Positions 21,769-30,500 of a stretch of 64,000 nt of DNA are shown here, one piece after another. The stretch is taken from assembly GCF_026626665.1 (NCBI RefSeq), contig NZ_JAPNKE010000002.1:7045168-7109167 (forward strand), written 5' to 3'. Below the pieces are notes generated by a model. It ran no database searches. It was not told the origin of the DNA and saw nothing but the letters and a program-made list of their open reading frames with translations. A program made the translations under genes and the position numbers. This DNA is from Nannocystis pusilla (lineage in GTDB: Bacteria > Myxococcota_A > Polyangia > Nannocystales > Nannocystaceae). Position 1 is the stretch's first letter. Each line of letters starts with the position of its first letter.

Positions 21769-22261
21769 GGTGGTCCTTGCTTTCGGTTTGCAGGAGGTCG
21801 GCCAGCCGCGCGCGCGCGGCTCAGCAGCACGCGGACGCTCGCCGGCCGGACGTCGAGGATCTCCGCCATCTCGGCGTGATCGTGGCCGTCGACGTACGCG
21901 AGCCACAACAGCGCCGCGTCGCGTCGCGGCAGGCGGTCGAAGATCGCCTGCAGCTCGCTGCCCTCGCCGGGCTCGGGCGCCCGCGGCGGCGCGGCCTCGT
22001 GGGCCAGCAGCAGCTCGCGCAGACGGGCCCCGAGGCGGGTGCGACGGCGGTGGTGATCGGTGACCAGGTTGGTGGCGATCCGGTAGAGATAGGCCCGCTC
22101 GGCGCCGGCGCGGACGCGGCCGGGCGGCGCTGGAACAGCCGACAATAGCTGTCCTGGACCAGATCGTCGGCCGCGGCGCGCTCGCCCGTCAGGCGGTAGA
22201 CGTAGGCCCACAGCCTGGCGTGCGTGGCGGCGTAGAGAGCCTGGAAACGGTCCTCGTCCAT
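21716..22261 (-). CDS. ECF-type RNA polymerase sigma factor (second in window)
   Basis: About 181 residues. Region 2 is MDEDRFQALYAATHARLWAY, then RLTGERAAADDLVQDSYCRL. Region 4 is DGHDHAEMAEILDVRPASVR followed by VLLSRARARL. Two single-base shifts are needed, near 22130 (CGCC/GCCCGG run) and near 21816 (GCGCGC run). The corrected tail RLADLLQTESKDHHAFPPAL ends at the TGA at 21718-21716 and overlaps the start of the membrane protein at 21768. It is encoded 13 nt after the small membrane protein gene, in the same direction, forming a three-gene operon (22754 to 21310). The promoters it reads are unknown. Confidence 0.82.
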
Positions 22262-22274
22262 GAAGCCTTGAAGC

Positions 22275-22754
22275 TCAGGAGCTCGCCAGGTCGCGGTACG
22301 GTGAGCTGCCGCGGACGCGGCCGGGGCCGCCGAGGATCTCCCACCGCTGCGCCAGCTTGTACGCCACCGCGGCGCCGAGGAGAAGCGCCCCGCCGAGGCA
22401 CAGCAGCAGCGTGCCGGGGATGACCATGTCGCCGTAGCCGTCGAGCGCCGCCGCCAGCACCAGGAACGCGATCCCGAGCCCCGACAGCCCGAGGCCGCCC
22501 TGCACGCTGCGCAGCAATCGGCGCTGCAGCGGCGGCTCGCCCTGGTCGAGCAGGCGCAAGAACTCCTGGCCGGCCGCGCCGCCGAGGAATTTTTCCAGCG
22601 CCTCGGGGTCGTTGAAGCGCTCGAGGGTCCGCACCCCGAGCTCGAACCGCCGCTGCGTCTCGTGCTCGGCGCGCAGGCGGGTCTGGCGGACGATGAACCC
22701 GACGAGGAAGAAGAAAGTGAGCGGGATCAGGATGGCTTCGAGCTCGACGTCCAT
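22275..22754 (-). CDS. Small membrane protein at the head of the ECF sigma operon (DUF6249-like)
   Basis: 159 residues. One N-terminal helix (VELEAILIPLTFFFLVGFIV) is followed by a charged amphipathic segment (RQTRLRAEHETQRRFELGVR) and two further hydrophobic segments near residues 90-135. The layout resembles small membrane proteins, sometimes annotated DUF6249, that sit beside ECF sigma genes. The ATG at 22754 has AAAGG 8-12 nt upstream, better than the longer alternative start. A sensing role for the sigma factor is an inference from gene order. Confidence 0.6.
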   Translation of the reverse strand: MDVELEAILIPLTFFFLVGFIVRQTRLRAEHETQRRFELGVRTLERFNDPEALEKFLGGAAGQEFLRLLDQGEPPLQRRLLRSVQGGLGLSGLGIAFLVLAAALDGYGDMVIPGTLLLCLGGALLLGAAVAYKLAQRWEILGGPGRVRGSSPYRDLASS

Positions 22755-22889
22755 GGGCGCCTTTCGTGTTGCCCCCCAAGACGCCGGCCCCGCCCCCGAG
22801 GTTAACAACCCCTCGAACGGCGCTCGCCGAAAATTCCCGCCACGCTGACCGCATGTCCAGGCCCCGCAGCGCAGCGCGCGCTCAATGAC

Positions 22890-22927
22890 CCGACGGACAT
22901 GTCTTTAAGAGCATGTTTTTTCGGTCA
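22890..22927. repeat. Palindrome unit between divergent genes
   Basis: CCGACGGACATGTCTTTAAG, then AGCATGTTTTTTCGGTC. The outer CCGA/TCGG and inner ACATG/CATGT can pair, and a run of six T is inside the right arm. It lies between the starts of the minus operon (22754) and the plus lipoprotein (23075). Confidence 0.55.
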
Positions 22928-23062
22928 GCTCAGTCTTCCTTCAGCGCGACACCGACGACCCGTCTCCGGCCCGCCCTGAAAGCCCGGTGCGACCGCGTCC
23001 CGTGGCAGTTGGAGCCAGAAGCCGCAGCAGAACAAAGTTTCTGGGCCGCGCCGCCGCCTTGC

Positions 23063-23068
23063 TAGGCT
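23063..23068 (+). promoter_or_regulatory. -10 box (TAGGCT) of the lipoprotein gene at 23075
   Basis: TAGGCT ends 6 nt before the ATG at 23075, fitting a leaderless transcript. Confidence 0.5.
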
Positions 23069-23074
23069 GCGCCC

Positions 23075-23782
23075 ATGTTCCTCGCTTGTCCTTCTCGTCC
23101 TCTCGCGCTCGTCCTCCTCCTGGCTGCCTGCAGCAGCGGATCGGGCGACGCCACCACCACCGACACGACCCCCGGCACCGAGACCGGCGGCGACACCACC
23201 GCCGCCGCCACGGACGCGTCGACGACCACCGACGCCGCGAGCACGGCGACCGACCCGACCACCGGCACGACCGCCCCGACCACCACCGACGCCACCACCA
23301 CCGACGCCACCACCACCGACGCCACCACCACGACGACCGACGCCACGACGACCGACGCCACCACCGGCGACACGACCACCGGCGGCCTCGTCTGCGACCT
23401 CGTCGAGATCACCACCGAGCGGGCCCACGCGCACGGCGGCGACGTGCTCGACTGCGGCATCGTCGATCCGTGGAACAGCACCGCCCAGGAGTGGCAGACC
23501 GCCCACGACTGCGCCTCGGCGGCCATCGCCGCCGAGCAGCAGTTCCAGCTGGTCGTCTGGCTGCAAGGCATCGACAGCGACGTCGGCCGCGGCTACATCG
23601 GCGTCGCCGCGCCGACGTACACGATCGAGGAGATCTGGTTCGACACCCTCGGCGTCCCGATCACCAGCAAGGCGGACTGCACCGCCCTGGCTCCCGTCGA
23701 CGGTTGCTACGACTTCCTCGGCTCGCCCTGCTTCAGCTGCGAGGGCCTGAGCAACGGCGAGACCCTCTGCGACATCCCGTGA
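23075..23782 (+). CDS. Lipoprotein with Thr/Asp-rich linker and Cys-rich C-terminal domain
   Basis: 235 residues. The signal peptide ends at the lipobox LLAAC. About 75 residues of T-T-D-A repeats form a flexible linker, a trademark of Nannocystaceae surface lipoproteins. The globular C-terminal domain of about 135 residues has eight Cys (VCDLVEI, LDCGIVD, DCASAAI, ADCTAL, GCYDFLGSPCFSCEG, LCDIP) that probably form disulphides. No enzyme motif was recognised. The ATG is fixed by the TAGGCT box. A perfect 10-bp hairpin follows 8 nt after the stop. Confidence 0.78.
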   Translation: MFLACPSRPLALVLLLAACSSGSGDATTTDTTPGTETGGDTTAAATDASTTTDAASTATDPTTGTTAPTTTDATTTDATTTDATTTTTDATTTDATTGDTTTGGLVCDLVEITTERAHAHGGDVLDCGIVDPWNSTAQEWQTAHDCASAAIAAEQQFQLVVWLQGIDSDVGRGYIGVAAPTYTIEEIWFDTLGVPITSKADCTALAPVDGCYDFLGSPCFSCEGLSNGETLCDIP

Positions 23783-23789
23783 GACGAGC

Positions 23790-23819
23790 GCCGCGAGCGG
23801 TCGCCCGATCGCTCGCGGC
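23790..23819 (+). terminator. 10-bp hairpin 8 nt after the lipoprotein stop
   Basis: GCCGCGAGCG at 23790-23799 pairs with CGCTCGCGGC at 23810-23819 across a 10-nt loop. There is no T-tract, so it may act with Rho or simply protect the 3' end. Confidence 0.5.
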
Positions 23820-24017
23820 CTGGACAGGCTCGGCCTACGCGGCTCGTTCGCCTCGAACGGCGCGGCGCCGAGGGACGCGTGGGCTCGTCACGTGTCGCTG
23901 GTGCGCCGGTTGAAAAGCAGCGGCGCGGCGATCCGCGGTTCGGGTTTCCATTCCTCGCCCCGCGCACGGGCCATCAGCGCCGGCGCGTCGACGCTCCGGT
24001 CCTCGCGTCGAACCCCG

Positions 24018-24756
24018 TCACACTCGCCCGAGCATCGCGAGGATGCGCTGTCGGAACGCCCCGGCCGCCGGGTAGTACCCCGAACGGTCGGCTTCCCGGA
24101 ACGGCGCGTAGCAGCGGAGCGTGGGGCCCGGGGCGGAGCCGAGCTCGACGTGGACGAGTCCGCCGTCGAACTCGAACAGCTCGCTGTCGCCGATCCGCGA
24201 GGCCACGACCTCCGGGCCCAGCGACCGCAGCCGCGCCAGCTCGGGCTCCGAGGCCGGGAGCTCGAGCTGCAGCGAACGGCTGAGGAAGAGGTAGCGGACG
24301 AGGAACTCGATCGCCCACGTCGACACCCGCGGCGCGACCACACGACCGCGACGGAACTCGCGGCCGTCACCGCTCCAGTCGGCGACGAAATCATAAGTGG
24401 GCGGATCCTCGCGGCCGAGGTCGCGGAACTGCGGCCCCCAGTGGCGATCGCTCTCGCCGGACACCAGCAGCGAGAACGCCTGGCGCCCCGGCACCTGCCT
24501 GAGGGCCCAGGCGTCGCGCAGCACATCGGTCCAGGCGCCGAGCCGCCGGATGTCGTCGAGCAGCACGATCCACTCGCGCACCGCCAGCGGGAGCTGCTTC
24601 GACCCGCGCCTCGGCCTCGTCGACGGCCGCGACGGTCCGCCCCACCGCGCCGGTGTCGAGCCCGTGCCAGCGCAGGAGAAATTCGCGGAGCACCGCGAAG
24701 CGACCGGAGGTGTCGGCGGGCAAACGGTGAAGCGTGGGCTGGTACGACGACGTCAC
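24018..24756 (-). CDS. SMI1/KNR4 (SUKH)-like protein
   Basis: About 245 residues after one correction near 24601 in a GC run, which joins VDEAEARVE to QLPLAVREWIVLLDDIRRLG. The segment PLAVREWIVLLDDI followed by a Trp/Tyr-rich alpha/beta C-terminal half is the SUKH pattern. Such proteins are often immunity proteins to nuclease or deaminase toxins, but many are stand-alone. No toxin gene lies next to it. The GTG at 24756 follows a TAGGAT box by 9 nt. Confidence 0.6.
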
Positions 24757-24765
24757 GGGCCGGCG

Positions 24766-24771
24766 ATCCTA
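24766..24771 (-). promoter_or_regulatory. -10 box (TAGGAT) of the SUKH-like gene
   Basis: TAGGAT on the minus strand ends 9 nt before the GTG at 24756. There is no Shine-Dalgarno. Confidence 0.4.
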
Positions 24772-24842
24772 CCCGGATCGCCGGCCAGGCAGAACTCCCG
24801 CGGGCCGCTCGACGCGGGCGCGCGGTGTCCCCATTGTCGCGA

Positions 24843-25028
24843 CTAGAGGCAGTCGTGCAGGCACTCGCCCCGGTCGTTCTGGCAGATCGCGTGCGACTGC
24901 CCGGCGGCCAGGCAGGCCGCATACGCGTTGGCGCACTTCTGCTCGCAGGTCACTGCCGAGGCTCGCGGGGCGCCGAAAGCCGCGAAGCACACGCCGATCA
25001 TGAACGCCATCAGGGTCATCTTTTTCAT
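24843..25028 (-). CDS. Small secreted protein with six symmetrically spaced cysteines
   Basis: 61 residues. The signal peptide starts MKKMTLMAFMIGVCFAAFG and ends near ASA. The mature part of about 36 residues has the pattern CxxxC-x6-C-x9-C-x6-CxxxC (CEQKC at one end, CLHDC at the other). The mirror-like spacing predicts two antiparallel helices clipped by three disulphides, like alpha-hairpinin or CHCH folds. It is exported and probably stable. The ATG at 25028 has AGAGGA about 8 nt upstream. Function unknown; a small toxin, inhibitor or structural peptide is possible. Confidence 0.72.
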   Translation of the reverse strand: MKKMTLMAFMIGVCFAAFGAPRASAVTCEQKCANAYAACLAAGQSHAICQNDRGECLHDCL

Positions 25029-25670
25029 GGTTCGTCCTCTCGCGCCTCTCGGGAGCGCTGGTTCTCTCGGTGGATCACAAAAACACCGCGGCCCTCGTCG
25101 CCGGACACCGCGCCCGGCCCAACCGCGACGCTCTCGACGAAGCACCCGGCGTGCCGCGATCGTGCTTCAACAAATCCAGGCAATTGGCGCCGCCGGCCCG
25201 GCGCTGCCGCGAGTCGTCGCAGGGGGCAATGCATCCATTGTCCCCTGCGACAACTTTTTGAATGCGGTCGGTCGGCCGACCCATCGCTGCCAGTCTCGAC
25301 CGGCCGCGCTCGCGCCGGCGCGAGCGATGCCGGGTGGGCGACATGCCATGAAGCGCAGACCCATCGCGGCCCGCCCGGGCCCGGCCTCGCGGCGGGCCGC
25401 CGCGAGTCGGTCGCGGCTTCATGGCGTCGTGGTGGCGGAGCCGCGCCGGGTCTCGCGGTCAACGGCTCTTCCGGACCGTTTTTCGCCGTTCGTCGCGCGT
25501 GAGCCCGCCGCTGCGCCTCGACTCACGCTATGCTGGGTCCGGCCGCGCCGATTCGCCCGCCCGGCGGACCGGCGGCGACAGCCGCTACGACCCCTTTTTG
25601 CCGCGAAATTCGCCCGCCGCAATTTTTCCCGCGACGGCGGCGACTCCACCTCCGGACGGTGACGCCCCTC
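25029..25670. other. 640-nt intergenic stretch containing an orphan hairpin
   Basis: It separates the divergent Cys-rich peptide gene and the surface protein at 25671. No convincing coding frame is seen. It holds the large hairpin with T-tract at 25213-25259 and a TATGCT sequence at 25529-25534 that could start a leader of about 135 nt for the gene at 25671. AT-rich patches such as CAATTTTTCCCGCG near 25620 also occur. Confidence 0.5.
25213..25259 (+). terminator. Strong 19-bp hairpin with T-tract, possible end of a small RNA
   Basis: Left arm GTCGTCGCAGGGGGCAATG (25213-25231), four-base loop, right arm CATTGTCCCCTGCGACAAC (25236-25254). Two of the 19 positions form G-T pairs, and TTTTT follows at once. 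This is the best intrinsic terminator shape in the window on the plus strand, yet no plus-strand protein gene precedes it within 1.4 kb except the lipoprotein ending at 23782, which has its own hairpin. A short untranslated RNA starting after about 25030 would explain it. Confidence 0.55.
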
Positions 25671-26585
25671 ATGTACAGCCCTGCGAACCTCTCTTCGACC
25701 GCGCGCGCCAGGCTCCTGGCCGGACTGACCTGCGCCGCGCTGCTTGTCCTCCCCGAGCGGCCCGCGGCGGCGCTCTCGTGCGGCGGGGCCGCGTGGGAGT
25801 CCGACGGGTCGATGCTGGGCTCGCTCGGCGACGCGACCGCCGAGCACCCGATCGACGCGCAGTTCTGGGAGCTGCGCAGCTGCGCGTACGACTTCGTGGC
25901 GCCCTCGGGCTGTCGGCTGGAGCGCGGCGACGACGTCATCCCGGTCGCGGTCGAGGTCGACGGCGCCGAGCACTGCAACGTCGACGACTCGTACGTCACC
26001 CGCGACAACTACCCCGACGCGATCGTCCGCTACGTGCCCGCGCGTTCGCTCATGCCCAACCGGACCTACGTCCTCGCGTGCGACGTCGGCGGCCCCGAGG
26101 CCAACGACGGGCAGGGCCAGAACACGGTCGTGCGCTCGCGCCTCGACCCTGCGCCGGCCGCCGCCCCGGGCTCGCTGGACGACCTCGAGCTCGCGTACAA
26201 GCGCGGCGACGACGGCTGCTGCTCCACCGGCGATTACCTCGAGCTGCAGCTCGACCACGAGCAGACGTGGCTGAGCGAGGGCGGCTACGTCGAGGTGCTC
26301 TACGACGACGGTCAGGTGTTCACGGTCACCGGGCCCAACAACTCGTGGGGCACGATCGAGATGCCGCCGACCCGCGGCGGCCTCGAGTTCACGCCGGTCG
26401 CCGCCAACGGCAAGCGCGGCGAGACGCTCCGCCTCGACCGCGGCGAGTACGACCGCGAGCTCGTCTACATGCCCTGCGCAGTGAGCGGCAACGCCTCGCC
26501 GCTGGCGCTGTGGCTGCTCGCCCCGCTGCTGTGGATCGGCACGTACGGCCGCCGTCGCCGCGCCGCCGTCGGAGGTGCGTCGTGA
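25671..26585 (+). CDS. Secreted surface protein with C-terminal membrane anchor and Arg tail
   Basis: 304 residues. A Sec signal (LLAGLTCAALLVLPERPAAA, then LSCGG) is followed by an extracellular domain with several Cys and acidic patches (GDDGCCSTGDYLELQLDHE). Near the end come a Pro-free hydrophobic helix (LALWLLAPLLWIGTYG) and RRRRAAVGG. Helix plus Arg cluster at the C-terminus resembles the sorting tails of MYXO-CTERM-like proteins, but no clear Cys or PEP motif precedes it. The stop overlaps the next GTG (GTGA), so the two genes are coupled. Confidence 0.65.
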   Translation: MYSPANLSSTARARLLAGLTCAALLVLPERPAAALSCGGAAWESDGSMLGSLGDATAEHPIDAQFWELRSCAYDFVAPSGCRLERGDDVIPVAVEVDGAEHCNVDDSYVTRDNYPDAIVRYVPARSLMPNRTYVLACDVGGPEANDGQGQNTVVRSRLDPAPAAAPGSLDDLELAYKRGDDGCCSTGDYLELQLDHEQTWLSEGGYVEVLYDDGQVFTVTGPNNSWGTIEMPPTRGGLEFTPVAANGKRGETLRLDRGEYDRELVYMPCAVSGNASPLALWLLAPLLWIGTYGRRRRAAVGGAS

Positions 26586-27346
26586 TCTCCCATATCGCGG
26601 TCTTCAAGGGCATGTTCTTCGTGACAGGTCTGTTCGGACAGCTGCAGGCGCCCGCCACCGACGCCGGCGTGGCCGTCCCGCCCGCGCCCGCCGCGAGCGC
26701 CCCCGCGGCCGCCACGAGCGCCCCCGCTGCGCCCGCGCCCGCCGCCCCGGCGCCCGCGCCCGCCGCTCCTGCCGCGACCGACGTGCCGCCCGCCCCGGCC
26801 CCCGCGGCCGCGGACCCGAACGCTGCCCCCGCCGACCCGTACGCCGCGCCGCAGCCGGGGCCTGTCTATGTCCATCAGGACATGTCCCCTCCGCCAGCCC
26901 CCTCGCCCGCGCCCGCGAGCAAGTCACGGTTCGTGTTCGCCTTCCTGCCGGGCCCGACCTTCGGCCTCAGCTACCTCCCGTCCCTCAACCTGCCGTTCTT
27001 CTTCGGCGCCCGGCTCAGGCACAGCCCGTGGGCGCTGGGCTTTCAGTTCACGGGGTCGTTCGGGCTCGCCGAGCGCTACGTCTCGGGGCTCGCCACCCAC
27101 CGCTATCACATCACCGCCCTGACCAGCTTCGGCGCCAGGGGCCGCGGCTTCGCCAGCGTCGGCGGCGGCTTCGCGGTCCGCCTCCTCTCGCCGATGGTCG
27201 AGGTCGAGGGCCGGGTCGGCTTCCGCTTCGGCTCGTCCCGCCGCGGCATCGTCGGCGGCCAGGTCCGCCTCGGCTACGACTTCGCCCACCGCGAGGGCGC
27301 CCCGGTCCCGCAGGTCGGCGCCTTCATCGGCGTCTGCACCTTCTGA
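26582..27346 (+). CDS. Probable outer-membrane beta-barrel protein with Pro/Ala linker
   Basis: 254 residues starting at GTG 26582 in a GTGA overlap. A short hydrophobic start (AVFKGMFFVTGLFGQLQAPA) could act as signal, followed by about 75 residues of Ala/Pro repeats. The C-terminal 130 residues alternate polar and hydrophobic positions (FVFAFLPGPTFGLSYLPSLN; GGQVRLGYDF) and end in Phe, as outer-membrane barrels do. Two palindrome-family units lie inside the frame: 26608-26628 encodes the hydrophobic start and 26868-26890 encodes VHQDMSPP. The signal segment may thus derive from a repeat insertion. Confidence 0.6.
   Translation: MISHIAVFKGMFFVTGLFGQLQAPATDAGVAVPPAPAASAPAAATSAPAAPAPAAPAPAPAAPAATDVPPAPAPAAADPNAAPADPYAAPQPGPVYVHQDMSPPPAPSPAPASKSRFVFAFLPGPTFGLSYLPSLNLPFFFGARLRHSPWALGFQFTGSFGLAERYVSGLATHRYHITALTSFGARGRGFASVGGGFAVRLLSPMVEVEGRVGFRFGSSRRGIVGGQVRLGYDFAHREGAPVPQVGAFIGVCTF
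26608..26628. repeat. Palindrome-family unit in the 5' end of a coding sequence
   Basis: GGGCATGTTCTTCGTGACAG is nearly the same as the units at 21313 and 5969. Here it is read in frame as GMFFVTG. Confidence 0.45.
26868..26890. repeat. Palindrome-family unit within a Pro/Ala linker
   Basis: TATGTCCATCAGGACATGTC matches the unit at 4574 and 63243. It is read in frame as YVHQDMSP in a disordered linker where an insertion would be harmless. Confidence 0.5.
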
Positions 27347-27360
27347 TCGACCTGCCCGAA

Positions 27361-27484
27361 CGGTCATGTCCGAGACGCGTCACGCGGCGCGTCTCGACCT
27401 GTCTCTCGGGCCATCATGATTGCGCCTGCGACGGGTCGCTCGCCTGCGACGGGTCGCTCGCCGGCGACATGTCCCGTGGGACAC
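27361..27484. repeat. 3' cluster: palindrome units, 8-bp hairpin and an 18-bp tandem repeat
   Basis: Begins 15 nt after the stop at 27346. It contains GGTCATGTCC, GAGACGCG/CGCGTCTC as a perfect hairpin (27372-27395), GACCTGTCTCTCGGGCCATC, an 18-bp unit (GCCTGCGACGGGTCGCTC) twice in tandem at 27424-27459, and GACATGTCCCGTGGGACAC at 27466-27484. Confidence 0.65.
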
Positions 27485-27490
27485 TTGTTG

Positions 27491-27534
27491 CTTGAAACAA
27501 GAACCCCGGCGCGGCGCTGCGGCGCCGGCCGGGG
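27491..27534 (-). terminator. Intrinsic-type terminator of the giant beta-rich protein gene
   Basis: On the minus strand a 13-bp GC stem (27534-27522 with 27517-27504, one bulged base, 4-nt loop) is followed by TTCTTGTTTCAAG. It lies 20 nt after the TGA of the gene ending at 27554. The bases 27484-27501 also form a small CTTGTT/AACAAG hairpin. Confidence 0.65.
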
Positions 27535-27553
27535 ATGCTTCACGGGATTGGAC

Positions 27554-30500
27554 TCAATCCTTGGCGAGGAACCAGCTGGAGCCGACGACCGTGCGGACGA
27601 GCGCGGCGATCGTGCCCTTCGGGTCGGGGTCGCGGGACAGGCGGTAGCCGGGGGTGCGCATGGCGGCCGGCAGCAGCGGGCGCAGCAGGCTGTCGAGCTG
27701 CTGTTCGCCCTCCTCGACGATCTTGCCGCGGAGCAGCCCGGCGAGCACCCCGTCGCGCTCGATGTCGAGGTGGAACTTCGCGTCGTCGAAGCTGTAGGAC
27801 ACCCCGGCGAACTTGTAGTCGAGCACCGTGGCCCCGTCGATCTCGATCGGCGGGTCGGCGGTGACGATGAGACCGTGCTCGCCGATCCGGACCACCAGCA
27901 TCGTGTCCGGGGGCAGCAGGACGCGCGCGAGCTTCGAGTCGTAGAGGATCCGGCGGCCCTCGTCGTCGAGCGGGAAGCGGTCGAGCACCGCCGCCACCGC
28001 CGAGAAGTCGGACTCCGCCGCGGCCGGCTCGTAGCCGCTCAGGGCCTTGCGCACGGCCGCCTCGAGCAGCGCGTTCTCCAGCTGGCCGAACTCGCCGAAC
28101 TGGACCTCGCCCGACTCGAGGTGGTAGCGCGCGCCGTGGAAGTCGACGCGCATGCGCAGGCCCGGCACGTCGAACTGCAGCCCGTGCTGGCTGGCGACCG
28201 CCACCTCGCGGCGGTTCGCGCTCACCGTCAGCACGTCGCCGGGCTGCACGTGGACCAGCGCGTTGGCCAGGCCGAGCGGCAGCTGCGCGTGCAGCACGGT
28301 GATCCGGCCCGGGTCGGGCTCGGGCATCGGCGGCTGCGGTAAGATCCGCAGGCCCAGCCGCTGCATGAACGCCGGCATACGCGGGATCACCAGCACCCGC
28401 AGCAGGTCGGACAGCACCTGCTCGGTGCGCGGGCTGACCGGCGACGGCTCGTGGTAGAACCGCTCCTCGATCCCCGCCACCCCGAGGCGCACCGCCCCGT
28501 CGGCGAACCGATAGGACGCCTCGTGGAAGGTGAAGGACGGCATGTCGGCCAGCGCCGGGCCGCTCAGGCGCACCCCCGCGACCGAGCGGACCGCCACGCC
28601 CTCGGCGTCGACGCTCAGCTCGAGCGCGCCGCCGGTGGACGTGCAGACCTCGATCGGGCCCCACTCGGAGTTGGCGCCGAACACCACCAGGACCTCCTCG
28701 CCGGGCGCCGCGGTGACGTGCGCCGGCCAGAACCACGGCAGGACGCGCGCCAGCAGGCCCCTCACGACATGTCCCAAGAGCCAGTTGTCGAGCTCGCCGG
28801 CGGCCGGTCGACAGGTCAGCTCGACGGTGAACGGCATCAGCGAGATCTTGGCGCCGAGCGCGTCGACGTGGATGCCGAGATCGGGCATGCGGACCACGCA
28901 GCCCTCGCCGAAGTCGAGGTGCGCGCCGTCGCGGCGCAGCGCGACGGTGGCCGGGCGCTGGCGGTCGACGTGGACCGTCAGCGGGCCGACGACCGGCAGC
29001 TCGAGCAGGAAGACCGGGGACGACGCGGGCGCGGGCGGCAGCGGCGGCGGCGGCCACGGCTGCGGCAGGCCGAGCCGCTCGGCCAGCGCGTGCAGCACCA
29101 CCTTGGGGGTGAAGTGCGCGTGCAGGCGGCGCACCAGCGCGTGCAGCAGCGGGCCCGCCGGCGGCTGCGTGACCAGCTCGATCTGCTCGCCGTCGGGGCG
29201 CCAGCGGATCGCCTCGACCGCGAACTCGCCGATCAGCGACTCGCCGACCGGGCGCACCTGCAGCGGCGCGGTCGCGCCGATCGCCAGCGCGCCGGCGACC
29301 TTGGCCACGGTCAGCGACGCGCCGGGCGGCAGCGTCAGGTCGAACGCGAGCCCGAGCTTCTCGCCGAGGAAGCCCGCCATGACCTGTCGCAAGAGCCAGG
29401 TGTTGTTCGGGTCGGCGTCCGGCCACAGCGGCATGACCTTGCGCAGCGCCGGCAGGACGATCGCCTCGAGGCTGGCGGTCGCCAGCGCGACCAGGTAGTC
29501 GCCCGCCGGCGGCGAGGTGTCGAGCACCAGCTCGTGGCGCGGCAGGTCGTAGCGGGCGCTGCGGAGCTCGAGCATCAGGCCGAGGTCGCGGGCGACCAGG
29601 TACAGCCCGCGCTCGCTGCGGAACGTCAGCTCGGCGGGCCCGAGCGAGCCGCCCAGCGTGTCCTGCGGGTCCATGCGCAGCTCGAGCCGACCGAGCACCG
29701 GCAAGGAGAATCCGAACACCTCGCCCGAGAACCGCGCCAGGCGCTCCTCGTCGAGCACCGGCGCCTCGTGCTTGCGCACGCCGATCCAGCTCGGCGCCCG
29801 CGGAGCGCCCTCGGTGCGAGCGACCGCGGTCAGCACCGCCTGCCCGAACTCGCCGAGCCCCGGGTCGCCGTCGACCTCGAGCGCGCCGTCCTCCCAGCGA
29901 TAGGCGATCCGCCGCAGCTGCGCCGGCGGCACGTGCCAGGCCGCGGGGAACCCGAGCGACAGCCCGCCCGGGGCGGTCAGCACCAGCGCCTCCTCGGTGT
30001 GGCGCAGCTCGATGTCGAAGCCGCTCTGCGTGTGCACCTCGAACTGCTCGCCGCCGGCCGGCTGACGCCACAGCACATGGTGCTCGCTGCCGTGCGGCGG
30101 CGGCAGCACCCCGTGCTCGCGCAGCCAGCGAGCCGGCAGCAGCGGCGCCAGGTACTGGTCGGACGCGCGCTGCACGATCGCCTCGAGCAGCGGCCCGAGC
30201 GGCGGATCGGTCTGCACGTCGATGACCGGGATGTCCTCACGATCGAGGTGGACGCGCGTGCGCACCAGGCGGAGCTCGGCCAGCTCGGGGAACTGATCGG
30301 AGTAGAGGTAGATCCCGCGCGGGGCGTCGAGCCGCACGCCGTCCTCGGCCTTGATCAGAGCGACGTCGCCGCCGCGATCGGTGGCGATGGCGAGCGAGCT
30401 GAACGGTCCGAGGGGATCTTGCTCAGCGTACGGGTGGCCGGCGGGGGCTCGTCGGCGGAGATCCGCAGCGTCGCGAGGGCGGCCGCGATCGCGGCCTTGG

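Noticed and set aside
14640..22840. ATTCCCGCCACGCT found near 14643 and 22829 as a shared operator
   Set aside because: Only two copies, in different positions relative to genes and without symmetry. This is not enough to call a regulatory site.
28765..28782. Palindrome-like GACATGTCCCAAGAG in the giant beta-rich gene
   Set aside because: It encodes the repeated helix motif WLLGHVV. A similar but non-palindromic sequence at 29379 encodes WLLRQVM, so protein repetition explains it.
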